NCBI RefSeq assembly: GCF_005281475.1
Contig: NZ_CP040106.1
Location: 4,740,501-4,804,500 of the forward strand
Direction of reading: 5' to 3'
DNA: 64,000 bases
DNA from: Echinicola rosea
GTDB lineage: Bacteria; Bacteroidota; Bacteroidia; Cytophagales; Cyclobacteriaceae
Below are positions 10,419 to 20,419 of this stretch, piece after piece (position 1 is the stretch's first letter; every line of letters starts with the position of its first letter). The notes under the pieces were generated by a model that had not been told where the DNA came from, searched no databases, and saw nothing but the letters and a program-made list of their open reading frames with translations. A program made the translations under genes and the position numbers.

Positions 10419-10547
10419 GAAATTTTACTTTAAAAGCACAAATATATACCTAAAAAGTGAAGGAATATATTTTATTAGGTGAATAATAACAACTACAAAA
10501 AGGACACCCTCAAATATGCTACCAAAGAACAAAAAACAAGTATAAAA

Positions 10548-10576
10548 GATGGGCAGGTGTAAAAAACCTGCCCATC
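10548..10576 (-). terminator. Rho-independent terminator of the YdiJ-like gene
   Basis: Perfect 11-bp inverted repeat (GATGGGCAGGT / ACCTGCCCATC) with a 7-nt loop, starting 7 bp after the stop codon at 10583 on the minus strand and followed in that direction by TTTTATAC. Confidence 0.85.
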
Positions 10577-10582
10577 AAATGC

Positions 10583-13531
10583 TTATAAACCTGCAGCATC
10601 AAACAAGACTTCCACGGGATGCAGGGCTTTTCTCCCCGTTCCATCGGCAATCTGATGCCTACAACTTGTACCAGGTGCAGCCACAATGGTAGCTTCATCG
10701 GCTTTCCGAACCGCCGGAAACAACACCAGTTCTCCGACATTCATACTGACCTCGTAGTGTTCCTCCTCATACCCAAAAGACCCCGCCATACCACAGCAGC
10801 CGGAAGGAATGGTTTCCAGCGTGTAATTTTCAGGCAGTGTCAACAGCTTTTGTGTAAAGGATACTGAAGAAAGGGACTTCTGATGACAGTGGCCGTGAAG
10901 CAGAACTTTCTTACTGGCTTTGGTAAACTGTTCAGCGGAAATATTGCCACGCATGACTTCCTTGGCCAAAAACTCATCCACCATCATGCTATGGCGCTTC
11001 AGCTTTTTGGCATCCTCAACCAAGCTTTGGTTTACCAGGCGAGGATATTCGTCCTTGAATGTCAGAATGGCTGATGGCTCCACTCCTATCAAGGGCTCAT
11101 CCAAAGTCACCTTATCTTTAAAAAGACTGACATTTTGATTGGCCAGCTTTTTAGCCCTGTCCAAAAGGCCTTTGGAAATCGCTCCCCTTCCACTTTCCGG
11201 ATGGTCAGCCATCTTTACTTCATACCCCAAATAATTCAAGAGTTTGATGGCTTTGATGCCGATTTCAGTATCGTTGAAATTGGTAAACTCATCACAGAAA
11301 AAATTAACTGACCCCACTTTTTTTGCAGGCGTTGGCAAGTTACCATAGTGCTTTTTGTACCATTTCCTGAGGTTGACTTTGGAAATCGTGGGCAAGTTTC
11401 GCTTTTCGGCCACACGAAGCACTTTCTTCATCATGTTTCCTGTGGACTTGTTGGTCATCAGGAAATTGGTCATCCCCGGCACCAAGCTGCCCAATTCATT
11501 CAGGTTATTGATGAAAGCAAAGGCCTTGCTCCGAAGCGGTATGCCGTGTGTTTTGTGGTATTGGTGAAGAAACTCCGCTTTGAGACTCGACATGTCCACA
11601 TTGGAAGGGCACTCCGAGGTGCAGCCTTTGCAAGACAGGCAAAGGTCCATCACTTCCTTGATCTCCGGATGGTCAAATGGGTTAGGTTGGGTATTTTTTG
11701 TCAAAAACTCCCTTAGGGTATTGGCACGACCGCGGGTGGTGTCCTTTTCGTTCTTGGTGGCCATATAGCTCGGACACATGGTACCACCGGAAACAGGTAG
11801 TTTTCGACAATCCCCGGATCCGTTACATTTTTCAGCTGCCCGCAAAATTCCTCCCACATGCCCAAAATCCATCGTGGTCTCGAATTCCGGTGTTTTCATG
11901 TCACGCTCATAGCGTAAAAAACTATTCATGGGAGCCGTGTCCACGATTTTTCCAGGGTTGAATATATTATGGGGATCCCAGGTTTTCTTGATCCTGCGGA
12001 AAAGCTGATAGTTTTCTTCCCCGACCATGATAGGGATAAATGCCGCCCTCACTCGTCCATCACCATGCTCCCCACTGAGAGAGCCGTCGTATTTTTTCAC
12101 CAACTTGGCCACGGCCTCGGTGATTTTATAAAAATCCTCCACATCTTCGGATTTTTTTAAATCTAAGATGGGACGCAAGTGAATTTCACCAGCTCCGGCA
12201 TGGGCATAATGCACCGGTTTTTGGCCAAAGCCTTTCATGATTTCACCAAATTCATCAATAAAATCGGCAAGGTCATCGATATCCACAGCCGTATCCTCAA
12301 TACAGGCCACGGCTTTTCTATCTCCAGGGATATTAGCGAGTAGGCCAAGCCCTGCACTTCGTAATGTCCACACATTTTTGGTTCGTTCGCCTGTGATGAT
12401 CGGGTAGGCATAGCCTAACCCGGCCATCTTCATGGCATCGATCATCTTTTGTGCCTGTTGGAGTGCTCCTTCTTCTATCTCGTCCCTAAACTCCACCATC
12501 AGAATTCCTTCCGGATCCCCTTCCACAAAATAACGGTTCTTACTTTGCTCGATATTCTCTTTGGTGCAGTCCAATATGATTTTGTCCATCAGCTCACAAG
12601 CCGTCGGATGGTGCTTCATCGCCAGCTGGGTCGCCTTCATGGACTCATGGATCGTCCCAAAATGAGCAGCTACCACCACATCCCTGGGTGCTGGAAGCGG
12701 ATCCAAGTGGATTTTGATTTCGGTAGTGAATGCCAGCGTTCCTTCCGATCCACACAGTAATTTACAAAAATCAAAAGCCGTATCCTTCTCCGAAAACACC
12801 GCGGTCTCCAACAAATAATCCACCGCATACCCCGTGTTTCGGCGCTGAATAGAGGGTTTGGGAAATTGCTTCCTGATATTTTCCTGATGAACTGGCTGAC
12901 TGAGCTCTTCATAAATCCCTTGATATAGCTTTCCCTCCAGATCATTCTGCTTCCTTTTCTCCTCAAACTCCTCGTTAGAAAGCTGGGTAAAAGTCACCTC
13001 AGATCCATCGCTCAAGATGGTCTGCAATTCCAAGGTATGCTCACGGGTAGATCCGTAGATAATGGAGGTGGTGCCACAGGAATTATTTCCCACCATCCCT
13101 CCGATCATCGCCCTATTGGCAGTCGATGTCACGGGACTGAAGAAATACCCATGGGGCTTTAGAAATGCATTTAGCTCGTCACGGACCACGCCAGGCTGCA
13201 CGCGCACCCAGCCTTCTTCTTTGTTAAACTCCAGAATTTGGGTAAAATACGTTGACACGTCCACCACGATGCCATCCCCTACACACTGTCCTGCCAGTGA
13301 AGTTCCCGCAGTTCGGGGGATCAGGGAGGTCTTATGGGTATTGGCAAAATGGATGAGCTTTTTGATATCGTCTTTGGTCTTGGGTAAAGCTACCGCCAAA
13401 GGTAATTCCCTATATACCGATGCATCCGTCGCATACAGGGTTCTCATGAGTTGATCGTAATATAAATCACCCTCCAATTCTTTGGCTAATTCAGCCAAAA
13501 AGGGTGACAAATTCGCTGGTTCGTTAGACAT
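10583..13531 (-). CDS. FAD-linked oxidase / Fe-S oxidoreductase (YdiJ-like)
   Basis: Fusion enzyme of 982 residues that oxidises 2-hydroxy acids (D-lactate- or D-2-hydroxyglutarate-type) and passes electrons on through an iron-sulfur module. The N-terminal half is a PCMH-type FAD domain (LIPRTAGTSLAGQCVG, then NNSCGTTSIIYGSTREH) followed by the FAD-oxidase C-terminal domain with GEIHLRPILD and LSGEHGDGR. Near residue 637 comes a ferredoxin-like cysteine cluster (CLSCKGCTSECP). The C-terminus has GlpC/CCG-type motifs HGHCHQKSL and SGCCGMAGSFG. Length is close to E. coli YdiJ (about 1018). It is monocistronic with its own terminator. Confidence 0.85.
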   Translation of the reverse strand: MSNEPANLSPFLAELAKELEGDLYYDQLMRTLYATDASVYRELPLAVALPKTKDDIKKLIHFANTHKTSLIPRTAGTSLAGQCVGDGIVVDVSTYFTQILEFNKEEGWVRVQPGVVRDELNAFLKPHGYFFSPVTSTANRAMIGGMVGNNSCGTTSIIYGSTREHTLELQTILSDGSEVTFTQLSNEEFEEKRKQNDLEGKLYQGIYEELSQPVHQENIRKQFPKPSIQRRNTGYAVDYLLETAVFSEKDTAFDFCKLLCGSEGTLAFTTEIKIHLDPLPAPRDVVVAAHFGTIHESMKATQLAMKHHPTACELMDKIILDCTKENIEQSKNRYFVEGDPEGILMVEFRDEIEEGALQQAQKMIDAMKMAGLGYAYPIITGERTKNVWTLRSAGLGLLANIPGDRKAVACIEDTAVDIDDLADFIDEFGEIMKGFGQKPVHYAHAGAGEIHLRPILDLKKSEDVEDFYKITEAVAKLVKKYDGSLSGEHGDGRVRAAFIPIMVGEENYQLFRRIKKTWDPHNIFNPGKIVDTAPMNSFLRYERDMKTPEFETTMDFGHVGGILRAAEKCNGSGDCRKLPVSGGTMCPSYMATKNEKDTTRGRANTLREFLTKNTQPNPFDHPEIKEVMDLCLSCKGCTSECPSNVDMSSLKAEFLHQYHKTHGIPLRSKAFAFINNLNELGSLVPGMTNFLMTNKSTGNMMKKVLRVAEKRNLPTISKVNLRKWYKKHYGNLPTPAKKVGSVNFFCDEFTNFNDTEIGIKAIKLLNYLGYEVKMADHPESGRGAISKGLLDRAKKLANQNVSLFKDKVTLDEPLIGVEPSAILTFKDEYPRLVNQSLVEDAKKLKRHSMMVDEFLAKEVMRGNISAEQFTKASKKVLLHGHCHQKSLSSVSFTQKLLTLPENYTLETIPSGCCGMAGSFGYEEEHYEVSMNVGELVLFPAVRKADEATIVAAPGTSCRHQIADGTGRKALHPVEVLFDAAGL

Positions 13532-13698
13532 GCCATAAAATTAAAACAGTTCGCGCAACTAATAAATAATAAAATGAAATATCTGAGGAAAAAGTCGATT
13601 GTCTGCCGTCCTTCTACCAAGGTAAGCCTTGGACAGTCCTGCTGATTTGACTAACTGCCAACTGAATATGGATTATCAATTAAGCCCACCTGGGAAAT

Positions 13699-15042
13699 TT
13701 ATACTTTATCTTTTTGTAAGGTATTGTCCGAAATATCCAACTGTTGATAGCGCTCTTCCAAGTCTCTGTAGTCATTGCGCTCACCAAAGTGCTCCTTCCC
13801 TGCCTGAAGGATCATTTTAGCGTGTTTTAAAATCACCTGTTTATGTTCAGACCGTTCGGACAATTTATAGATGGTCACCATAGCACCCATCAAATGGATG
13901 AGGACCGCAGGACTGCTCTGACCAAATTGACGGATTTGGTTAAAAGCCACACTTACGACTCCATCGAAACTCATGGTATTCAGGATCAATCGGAGTTTTT
14001 TATCCTCATCAAAACGATAAGGGCCCGGCAAGTCCACGGCAGTAAGGTAACAAATAGAATCGGTCAACTTATCGATGCAGGTAATGGCAGTATAGGGATC
14101 ATTCACGCCTGGAGACAGTGCCCGGGAAGCTACTTCCACCATTTGCCGTACGGCAAATTCACTATCTTGGGTCGAATTCCGCTTGTTTCCTGCGATGAGC
14201 GCAGATAAAAGCCGGCTTTCAAATCCTTCTTCCAACTCCTTCTCACCATACACCGTGAAAACTTCCTGCCCCTCCACTAGAAAATGACCGGCATGCTTTT
14301 TCACTTCGATAAAACCTTCTATTTCCTTCGCAAGATTAATCAACCGTTCCCTGTTGACTACTTGGAGGTAACCGCTCCTCTTTACCTTATAGACCTCCTT
14401 ATAGCGGGCATTTTGCTTTAATTTTTCGATTTTTGAATCAGCAATTTCCAGTACCTCTTCCTCCTCTTCTGCCTTGGGAAACAACCTCCGAAAGTGATGG
14501 TTCAAACTGCTATTGACATTGGATACCACTTGGTCAGCTTGGATACTAATGGAAATATGGTGGATAAAAATCACCAATAGGAAAATATTGACCAATGCCA
14601 AAATGATGGAAAAACCTACCGAAATAGTCGGCAAAAATTGCAAACTATCGCTGGACTTAACAGTACTTAGCACTACCAAGCAATACGTAAAAGTGGCAAT
14701 GTATGAGCCCAAAACCACCTGATTGAGCTTATCATGCATGAAATTCTGCAATAGTCTCGGGCCAAACTGGGAAGATGCCAAAGTCAAGGCTACCAATGTG
14801 ATGGAAAATACCGTACCCGCCACTCCTATCATCGCGCCTGCTATGGTGGACAATACACTTCTGGCAGAATCTGCACTCCCGATAAGAAAATAGCTAAAAA
14901 TCCCAGAAGGCTCTACTTTTACTGCATCATCCAGAAAAACCAATCCAAATGCTGCCAAAATAGCACAGAGGATAAGAATTAAAGGCACAAACCAAAAGCT
15001 GGATTGAATGTTGGACCAAAAATAAATGAGTTTTGCTTTCAA
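13699..15042 (-). CDS. DUF2254 membrane protein
   Basis: Protein of 447 residues with four strong hydrophobic segments in the first 150 residues (around WFVPLILILCAILAAFGLVF, IAGAMIGVAGTVFSI, YIATFTYCLVVLST and IILALVNIFLLVIFIHHI) and a long soluble C-terminus containing ALSPGVNDPYTA, the most recognisable DUF2254 motif. The function of the family is not established. The only long start is a TTG at 15042; a nearby ATG at 15053 is out of frame and the next in-frame ATG is inside the membrane domain. Confidence 0.8.
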   Translation of the reverse strand: MKAKLIYFWSNIQSSFWFVPLILILCAILAAFGLVFLDDAVKVEPSGIFSYFLIGSADSARSVLSTIAGAMIGVAGTVFSITLVALTLASSQFGPRLLQNFMHDKLNQVVLGSYIATFTYCLVVLSTVKSSDSLQFLPTISVGFSIILALVNIFLLVIFIHHISISIQADQVVSNVNSSLNHHFRRLFPKAEEEEEVLEIADSKIEKLKQNARYKEVYKVKRSGYLQVVNRERLINLAKEIEGFIEVKKHAGHFLVEGQEVFTVYGEKELEEGFESRLLSALIAGNKRNSTQDSEFAVRQMVEVASRALSPGVNDPYTAITCIDKLTDSICYLTAVDLPGPYRFDEDKKLRLILNTMSFDGVVSVAFNQIRQFGQSSPAVLIHLMGAMVTIYKLSERSEHKQVILKHAKMILQAGKEHFGERNDYRDLEERYQQLDISDNTLQKDKV

Positions 15043-15103
15043 TTGTTGATCATTTTACGGTTTCTAATGGTGCAGGTTCTCTGGTCTGGATTGCTCCTGT
15101 CAA

Positions 15104-15487
15104 CTAACCTTGAGAAAGGTGGGCGAGTAAATTGAGTGTCGCTCCACAGGGTGCTTTCACAAAAAAACGCCTGACACCCCAGCTTTCGTCCCGAATATCA
15201 TAAACAATGGGGTAGTTCATTTCCTTTGCCCGTTGGTACATGGAATCCACATCCTGAACTTCTACGGACATAAAGACCGGTTCATTATTGACAGGAACAC
15301 CACCTTCATGCTTGAAGAGATTGATTTGGGCAGTGGGGTTTTCTGTTGAAACAAATGTCAACACCCACCCCATGTCCATCGCCAGTTCCATCCCCAAATA
15401 CTTTAAAAAGAACGCTTTCGATGCTTCTATTTGATCAGTATAGATGTTAGGGACAATTCTTCGAATGCCCACACTACCTTCTTTCAT
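15104..15487 (-). CDS. VOC superfamily (glyoxalase-like) protein
   Basis: Small protein of 127 residues with the beta-alpha-beta-beta-beta layout of vicinal oxygen chelate proteins: RIVPNIYTDQIEASKAFFLKYLGME at the start, a middle strand VFMSVEVQDVDSMYQRAKE, and the closing WGVRRFFVKAPCGATLNLLAH. Such proteins can be lyases, dioxygenases or antibiotic-binding proteins; no residue pattern here separates these. It stands alone on the minus strand, divergent from the GH2 gene. Confidence 0.75.
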   Translation of the reverse strand: MKEGSVGIRRIVPNIYTDQIEASKAFFLKYLGMELAMDMGWVLTFVSTENPTAQINLFKHEGGVPVNNEPVFMSVEVQDVDSMYQRAKEMNYPIVYDIRDESWGVRRFFVKAPCGATLNLLAHLSQG

Positions 15488-15812
15488 GATTTATGTACGT
15501 TTTGGTCATTAAATTTAAGCTGAAATCCTTCTTGTCTATCCCCTTAATGGGCTGCTGAGTAATGTTCAAAATCAAACTAGCAAAAAAATCTCAATTCCCC
15601 CTCCAAAACCTGTCTAAAAGTCCGCCGCCATTTTTCCAGCCCCTATCCTCCTTAACAGCAAACCTGTTTACTCTAGTTTTTTAAAAATTTACATTAACAA
15701 TGCTATACAAACAACCATTTATCACAAAATGATATGTATTTATCTAATTTTTTCATTATTTTTATACCTACCCTCAAAGACTACACATTTATTATTAACC
15801 TACACAAGACCT
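15488..15812. other. Divergent intergenic region
   Basis: Spacer between the VOC gene (minus) and the GH2 gene (plus). It becomes very AT-rich in the last 140 bp and should hold the promoters of both genes, but I cannot place a -33/-7 pair with confidence. No other structure seen. Confidence 0.4.
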
Positions 15813-18449
15813 ATGAAAACTACCTTACAGATCGTAAAAATCTGTTTGTTCTCGCTTCTATTTGTTCAATTGGGGGCAGCTCAGCAGCGATATGAACTTA
15901 AAACGGACTGGTATTGCAATCCAGTAAACGAAACGCAAGCAGAAGGCCAGGCCCTATCCAAGGTCTCATTCCCAATTCAAGATTGGATGCCAGCCACTGT
16001 TCCCGGTACAGTGCTTACCACTCTGCTGAACAACGGAAAAGTACCTGATCCCTTTTATGGCCTAAACAATGAAAAAATAAAGGATATTTACGATACGGGA
16101 AGGGAATACTATACGTATTGGTTTGTCACCGATTTTTCGGAAACAGCCAAATCGGGAGAACAGGTATGGCTAAACTTTAGAGGCATCAACTATAGCGTGG
16201 ATATTTTTCTCAATGGCCAAAAAGTAAACCCAACTCCGTACAAAGGCATGTACCTTCGAAAGCAGTTTAACGTCACTAAGTTTCTCAGCAAGGAGGGCAA
16301 TAACCGGCTGGCGGTACTGGTACACCCTGCTGACCACGTAGGAAATCCCAATGGAGGCCAAGGTGGTGATGGCACCATTGCTAAAGGCGTGGCCCTCCAA
16401 TATACTGCTGGCTGGGACTGGATCCAACCTGTGCGTGACAGAAACACGGGCATTTGGGACAAGGTCTTCATCGAAAAGACCAAAGCTGTCAATCTCAAAA
16501 ATCCCCATATCGTCACCTTGGTGGACGGTAAGCGGATGCCCGGTACCAAACAGGCTCCTGCTACCATCAAAGTAACTACCGAATTGCAAAACACACAAGA
16601 TCATCCCCTCAGCGGCACCCTTCAGTACACCCTCGACGGAAAAACTGTCCGCAAAGACGTCACCCTACCAGCACAGCAAACAACGGAAGTCGCATTGCCC
16701 GACCTCCAAGTGCAAAATCCGAAGCTCTGGTGGCCGAATGGTTATGGAGCGCAGCCCCTTTACGGTATTGACCTTCAATTCATCACGGGTGCGGAGATTT
16801 CCGACCACGAAAAAGTCACCTTTGGCATTCGGGAAATCCAGACCGAATGGAACGAGCATACCCGCAGTCAACAGATCGCTGTCAACGGCCAAAAGATTTT
16901 CATCAAGGGAGGAAACTGGATCATCTCGGATGCCATGCTGCGATTTTCGGAGGAACGGTACGATGCCGAAATCCGCTTCCACAGGGACATGAACCTTAAC
17001 CTGATCCGCATTTGGGGCGGGGCATTGCCTGAACGGCCTGAATTTTACGAAGCATGTGACAAGTACGGCATGCTGGTCATTCAGGACTTCTGGATGTCTG
17101 GTGACTGCAACGGAAGGTGGTTGGATCCAAAGAAAAAAGACGACCAATGGACGCGTCGGCAATACCCCGATGACCACGGGCTGTTTATAGAATCTGCTGC
17201 AGACGTCGTGAAAATGCTTCGAAACCACCCGTCACTGGCCATGTGGTGTGGTGGAAATGAGATCACCCCGCCTGCGGACATTCTCAAGGCCCTAAAAGAA
17301 GACGTATTGCCCCAGCTGGACGGCACGCGTTGGTTCATCGATTATTCCAATAGCGATGAGATGTCTTATAACTTCAAAGGTGGCAATGGCGATGGTCCCT
17401 ATGGCATTCAGGACATCTCCACCTTCTGGGCTGAAAAAACCTGGCCGTTCAATTCAGAAGTAGGCTCGGTAGGTACTGGAGATGCCGCATCCTTGAAGCG
17501 ATTCATTCCAGAAGAAAATCAGGTCATCCCAATCGAAATGGACGGCACTGAAAAGGTGCGGGACGAAGTCTGGAGCTATCATAAATACATCGATTATGGC
17601 GATGCCATGGAGCCATATGGCACTCCTACCGACATGGAGGATTTTGCCGCGAAAGCACAACTGGTAAATTACAATCAATACCGTGGGCTCATAGAAGGGT
17701 TTTCGGCCCATATGTGGGACTGGTACACGGGGGTGATCATCTGGAAAACACAAAACCCTTGGACTTCCCTCCGTGGCCAAATGTATGATTACTACCTGGA
17801 TCCCAATGCCTGCCTTTACGGCCTGCGCACCGGCAGTGAAGCGCTTCATGGGATGTACGATCCCGTTAAGGGAAATATCATGATCGCCAACAACACCTTC
17901 GAACAGCAACACGACATCATGCTTCGCGTGACGGCTTATGACATGGAAGGCAACGATCAGCAACTTACACAGGTATTTTGCTATATCGAACCATCCAGCA
18001 TCCGGCTGATCATGTCGCTACAAAGGCGCATTCAAGAACTCAGTGCTGAAAAAGGTATGTTCCTTTCTGTCCAGTTACTGAATACTGAACAGGAAGTCCT
18101 CAGCGACAATTTCTACTGGCTGCCAGATGCTGCGGGCAATTACTCCGGCCTACAAAGCATGGCAAAAGCTCCTGTCCAAGCACAGACCACCAGAATAGCC
18201 AAGGATAAAATAAGACTGCAACTGACCAACCCGTCTGGAAATACGGTTTCTTTCTTTAACCGTATTTCCCTTATTGACGCCGCTACCGGAGAAAGGTTAC
18301 TGCCTACATTCTATAGCGATAATTATGTTTCTTTGGTACCTGGGGAAGAAAAATCCATCACCCTCACCTATGCTGAGTTGGAAAAGATCAATGCCAAAAT
18401 TGAAATTGGAGGGTGGAATGCCCCAAAGCAGGTCGTCCAGATTGAATAG
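15813..18449 (+). CDS. Glycoside hydrolase family 2 exo-enzyme (beta-mannosidase / exo-glucosaminidase type)
   Basis: Secreted GH2 enzyme of about 878 residues. The ATG at 15813 gives a clean signal peptide (MKTTLQIVKICLFSLLFVQL then GAAQQ); the frame is open 28 codons further upstream but that extension would bury the signal. The N-terminal sugar-binding domain carries VPGTVLTTLLNNGKVPDPFYG and DTGREYYTYWF, typical of mannosidase/CsxA-like GH2 proteins. The catalytic barrel follows with KGGNWI and RIWGGALPE; the acid/base Glu is in WCGGNEITPP (about residue 483) and the likely nucleophile in NSEVGSVG (about 548). It probably removes single sugars from the non-reducing end of a mannan- or chitosan-like chain in the periplasm. 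Confidence 0.85.
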   Translation: MKTTLQIVKICLFSLLFVQLGAAQQRYELKTDWYCNPVNETQAEGQALSKVSFPIQDWMPATVPGTVLTTLLNNGKVPDPFYGLNNEKIKDIYDTGREYYTYWFVTDFSETAKSGEQVWLNFRGINYSVDIFLNGQKVNPTPYKGMYLRKQFNVTKFLSKEGNNRLAVLVHPADHVGNPNGGQGGDGTIAKGVALQYTAGWDWIQPVRDRNTGIWDKVFIEKTKAVNLKNPHIVTLVDGKRMPGTKQAPATIKVTTELQNTQDHPLSGTLQYTLDGKTVRKDVTLPAQQTTEVALPDLQVQNPKLWWPNGYGAQPLYGIDLQFITGAEISDHEKVTFGIREIQTEWNEHTRSQQIAVNGQKIFIKGGNWIISDAMLRFSEERYDAEIRFHRDMNLNLIRIWGGALPERPEFYEACDKYGMLVIQDFWMSGDCNGRWLDPKKKDDQWTRRQYPDDHGLFIESAADVVKMLRNHPSLAMWCGGNEITPPADILKALKEDVLPQLDGTRWFIDYSNSDEMSYNFKGGNGDGPYGIQDISTFWAEKTWPFNSEVGSVGTGDAASLKRFIPEENQVIPIEMDGTEKVRDEVWSYHKYIDYGDAMEPYGTPTDMEDFAAKAQLVNYNQYRGLIEGFSAHMWDWYTGVIIWKTQNPWTSLRGQMYDYYLDPNACLYGLRTGSEALHGMYDPVKGNIMIANNTFEQQHDIMLRVTAYDMEGNDQQLTQVFCYIEPSSIRLIMSLQRRIQELSAEKGMFLSVQLLNTEQEVLSDNFYWLPDAAGNYSGLQSMAKAPVQAQTTRIAKDKIRLQLTNPSGNTVSFFNRISLIDAATGERLLPTFYSDNYVSLVPGEEKSITLTYAELEKINAKIEIGGWNAPKQVVQIE

Positions 18450-18460
18450 ATGATTGATCA

Positions 18461-18506
18461 ATCAAGGAGGGGCAGGAAATGATGGATATCCCCTGCCCTT
18501 CCTTGA
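18461..18506. terminator. Bidirectional terminator-like hairpin
   Basis: Inverted repeat of 16-18 bp (ATCAAGGAGGGGCAGG against CCCCTGCCCTTCCTTGAT) between the converging GH2 and DUF1835 genes. There is no strong T-run, so it may act as a transcript-end stabiliser rather than a classic terminator. Confidence 0.6.
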
Positions 18507-18508
18507 TG

Positions 18509-19246
18509 CTAGATTTCATCAAAAAGCCGCTTCACTTGCAAATCACCAAACCCATAAATACTCTCTCGCTTGTGGAATTCCTTAAAAACAGGCACAAACT
18601 CCTTCGTCCCCAATTCCTTCATGATTTCCAGTAATGCCTCTTTAGGCCTTCCAAGGTAATCGCCTCGCGGAATCCTGGCCAGATGGGCCTCCACCGCAGT
18701 AAGCATAAAAGGAAAAAATTCTTCCAATTCCCGGGCACCTTGCCATAGCAAATCACCATCATTAGCTTGGTACCTGTCCCAGAGCTGGGCTATCTTGGCC
18801 ACCTGCGTGATTTCCACCCGATCCTCAAAAGCCTTCTGGAGCCCCTTTTGATCAAGCCCCGCAAAACCGAGTAAAAGACTCGTCTTTGGCCTGACCAAAT
18901 ACACCTTGCATGGTTCTTTATGATTGCTATGGAGTAAATTTACGACAAACCAAAAATTGACCTGGCAAAACAGGTCATCCTCAAACCAAAGATAAATGGA
19001 GGACCCGGGGACGATTTTGGTGATCTTCTCCAATTCTAAAACCGTTTGGCTGAAATAATCCTCTTCCGAGAAATCCCCATAAGCATTGGCGATAAATGCT
19101 GCCCTTTTGGCGAAAAAATCTTTTAAATTTTCACTTTTCACCTCACCATCTACCAAGCATTCGCGCATAACAATCACTTCACCAGTGATTTCCTTGGGAA
19201 AGCGGTCTTTGAGTGCATCGCCATTAAGAATGTGATATGGACTCAT
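18509..19246 (-). CDS. DUF1835 domain protein
   Basis: Protein of 245 residues. The N-terminus (YHILNGDALKDRFPKE, then VMRECLVDGEV) is the DUF1835 signature, and GSSIYLWFEDDLFCQVNFWF is also family-typical. The biochemical role is unknown. Its ATG overlaps the stop of a 39-codon upstream frame in an ATGA arrangement, suggesting the two are translated together. Confidence 0.8.
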   Translation of the reverse strand: MSPYHILNGDALKDRFPKEITGEVIVMRECLVDGEVKSENLKDFFAKRAAFIANAYGDFSEEDYFSQTVLELEKITKIVPGSSIYLWFEDDLFCQVNFWFVVNLLHSNHKEPCKVYLVRPKTSLLLGFAGLDQKGLQKAFEDRVEITQVAKIAQLWDRYQANDGDLLWQGARELEEFFPFMLTAVEAHLARIPRGDYLGRPKEALLEIMKELGTKEFVPVFKEFHKRESIYGFGDLQVKRLFDEI

Positions 19247-19362
19247 CTTTGTGAATGTTGGGCAGTAGAATCGGCCGTTGCTTCTCTCTTTCTAAAAGTC
19301 CACTTTACCTTTTTCCAATCGGTAAACAGGGCTGCAAATATCATTTCTAACAATATGGCCAT
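19243..19362 (-). CDS. Possible 39-residue small protein coupled to DUF1835
   Basis: Short frame reading MAILLEMIFAALFTDWKKVK and then a basic tail. Its TGA overlaps the ATG of the DUF1835 gene (ATGA), which is unlikely by chance and is the main support. It has a hydrophobic N-terminal half and a charged C-terminal half. I do not recognise a family. It could be a real small membrane-associated peptide or only a leader that couples translation. Confidence 0.45.
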   Translation of the reverse strand: MAILLEMIFAALFTDWKKVKWTFRKREATADSTAQHSQR

Positions 19363-20419
19363 AATTGAAGTGTTTTTAATTTAATAGTGGCGATAGAGCA
19401 AAGACTTTGCTTTTGAAGGAATTTCGTTAAAATTCACCCCTAAATCCCCTAAAGGGGACTTTTTGAAAACCTCTTCAGCGTAGGGGCTAGTTTTAGGAAA
19501 TAGAAAAAATCTTTCCTCTTATCGTTTAAATCTACTTTTTCAGTGTATGTGAAATTTAGTCGGACGATAGTAATTTATTATATGTATAAGTTAAGAATAA
19601 TTGTTCATTTTATCGGCCACTCTGGGCAAATGCGTTTAGTGTTTCGAAAGGAAATAATTTTCATGTAGGCATTACTATCATCCGAGCCGCTGGCACTCCT
19701 TCTGAAGGTTGGGGAGATGTCAAACCTCCTGCGGATAAATCCGCAGGTTATAGCATTCATCGTGCCGCTGGCACTTTGCCTTGATTTGTGCATTGGGAAT
19801 CGCAGTTGCCTAGCTTGCTGGATGTCGGGATAGGTTGAAAGATTGATTAGTTGATTTGGATGCTAAACCGGGTTAATGAATTTTATGCGTTGGCAACGGA
19901 GCATCCTGTTTAATCCGCCTTTCGCGGAGGGGCATATAGAAGGTGCAGGTCGTCTCCTGCACCAAAAATGGTTACGCACATAAGGACAAGTTCCATAGGA
20001 ACGGCAGATATAAGTGCAAAATGCAACAATTTTTTACCGTATCGGAAACCTCATTTATATGAATTTTTGGTCAAAATTGACGCCCTATCGTGATGAACAT
20101 TATCAATTCAATCGATCTCCTGATGACCTTTTTTCAAGTTTATTAAGCTGATGAGTCTAAAATATAATATATTCAAATGTTACAGGCCTTATTTACAAGG
20201 CAAAAATGAATCCTTTCAATGCTTCTGATTTATAATAATTGTGGAAAGGGAGTGACTAAAATTCTCTATTCGGACAGTCCCAAGTTAGTGGTTACGATAT
20301 TCAACACATTTATTAAAGAGATTCTTTCCAAAAATTCATGAACTTAAAGGTATCTAACCAAGGATTAAAAATTATAAATTGGGTTTAAAGGTTCTCAAAT
20401 ATTTCAACTGGGTAAAATT
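19363..20419. repeat. Gene-free region rich in short palindromic repeats
   Basis: About 1 kb without a credible gene. It contains several small palindromes: TCCCCT/AGGGGA at 19445-19458, CCTGCGGAT/ATCCGCAGG at 19728-19747, GGTGCAGG/CCTGCACC at 19942-19963, and two copies of a GCCGCTGGCACT word near 19686 and 19766. The stretch around 19793-19900 resembles the repeat at 63687-63886 (shared GGGAATCG, ACCGGGTT and TATGCGTTGG words). These look like REP or MITE-type intergenic repeats. Confidence 0.55.

Noticed and set aside
19605..19793. 62-codon minus-strand frame in the repeat-rich gap
   Set aside because: It passes through palindromic repeats and looks like a chance frame.
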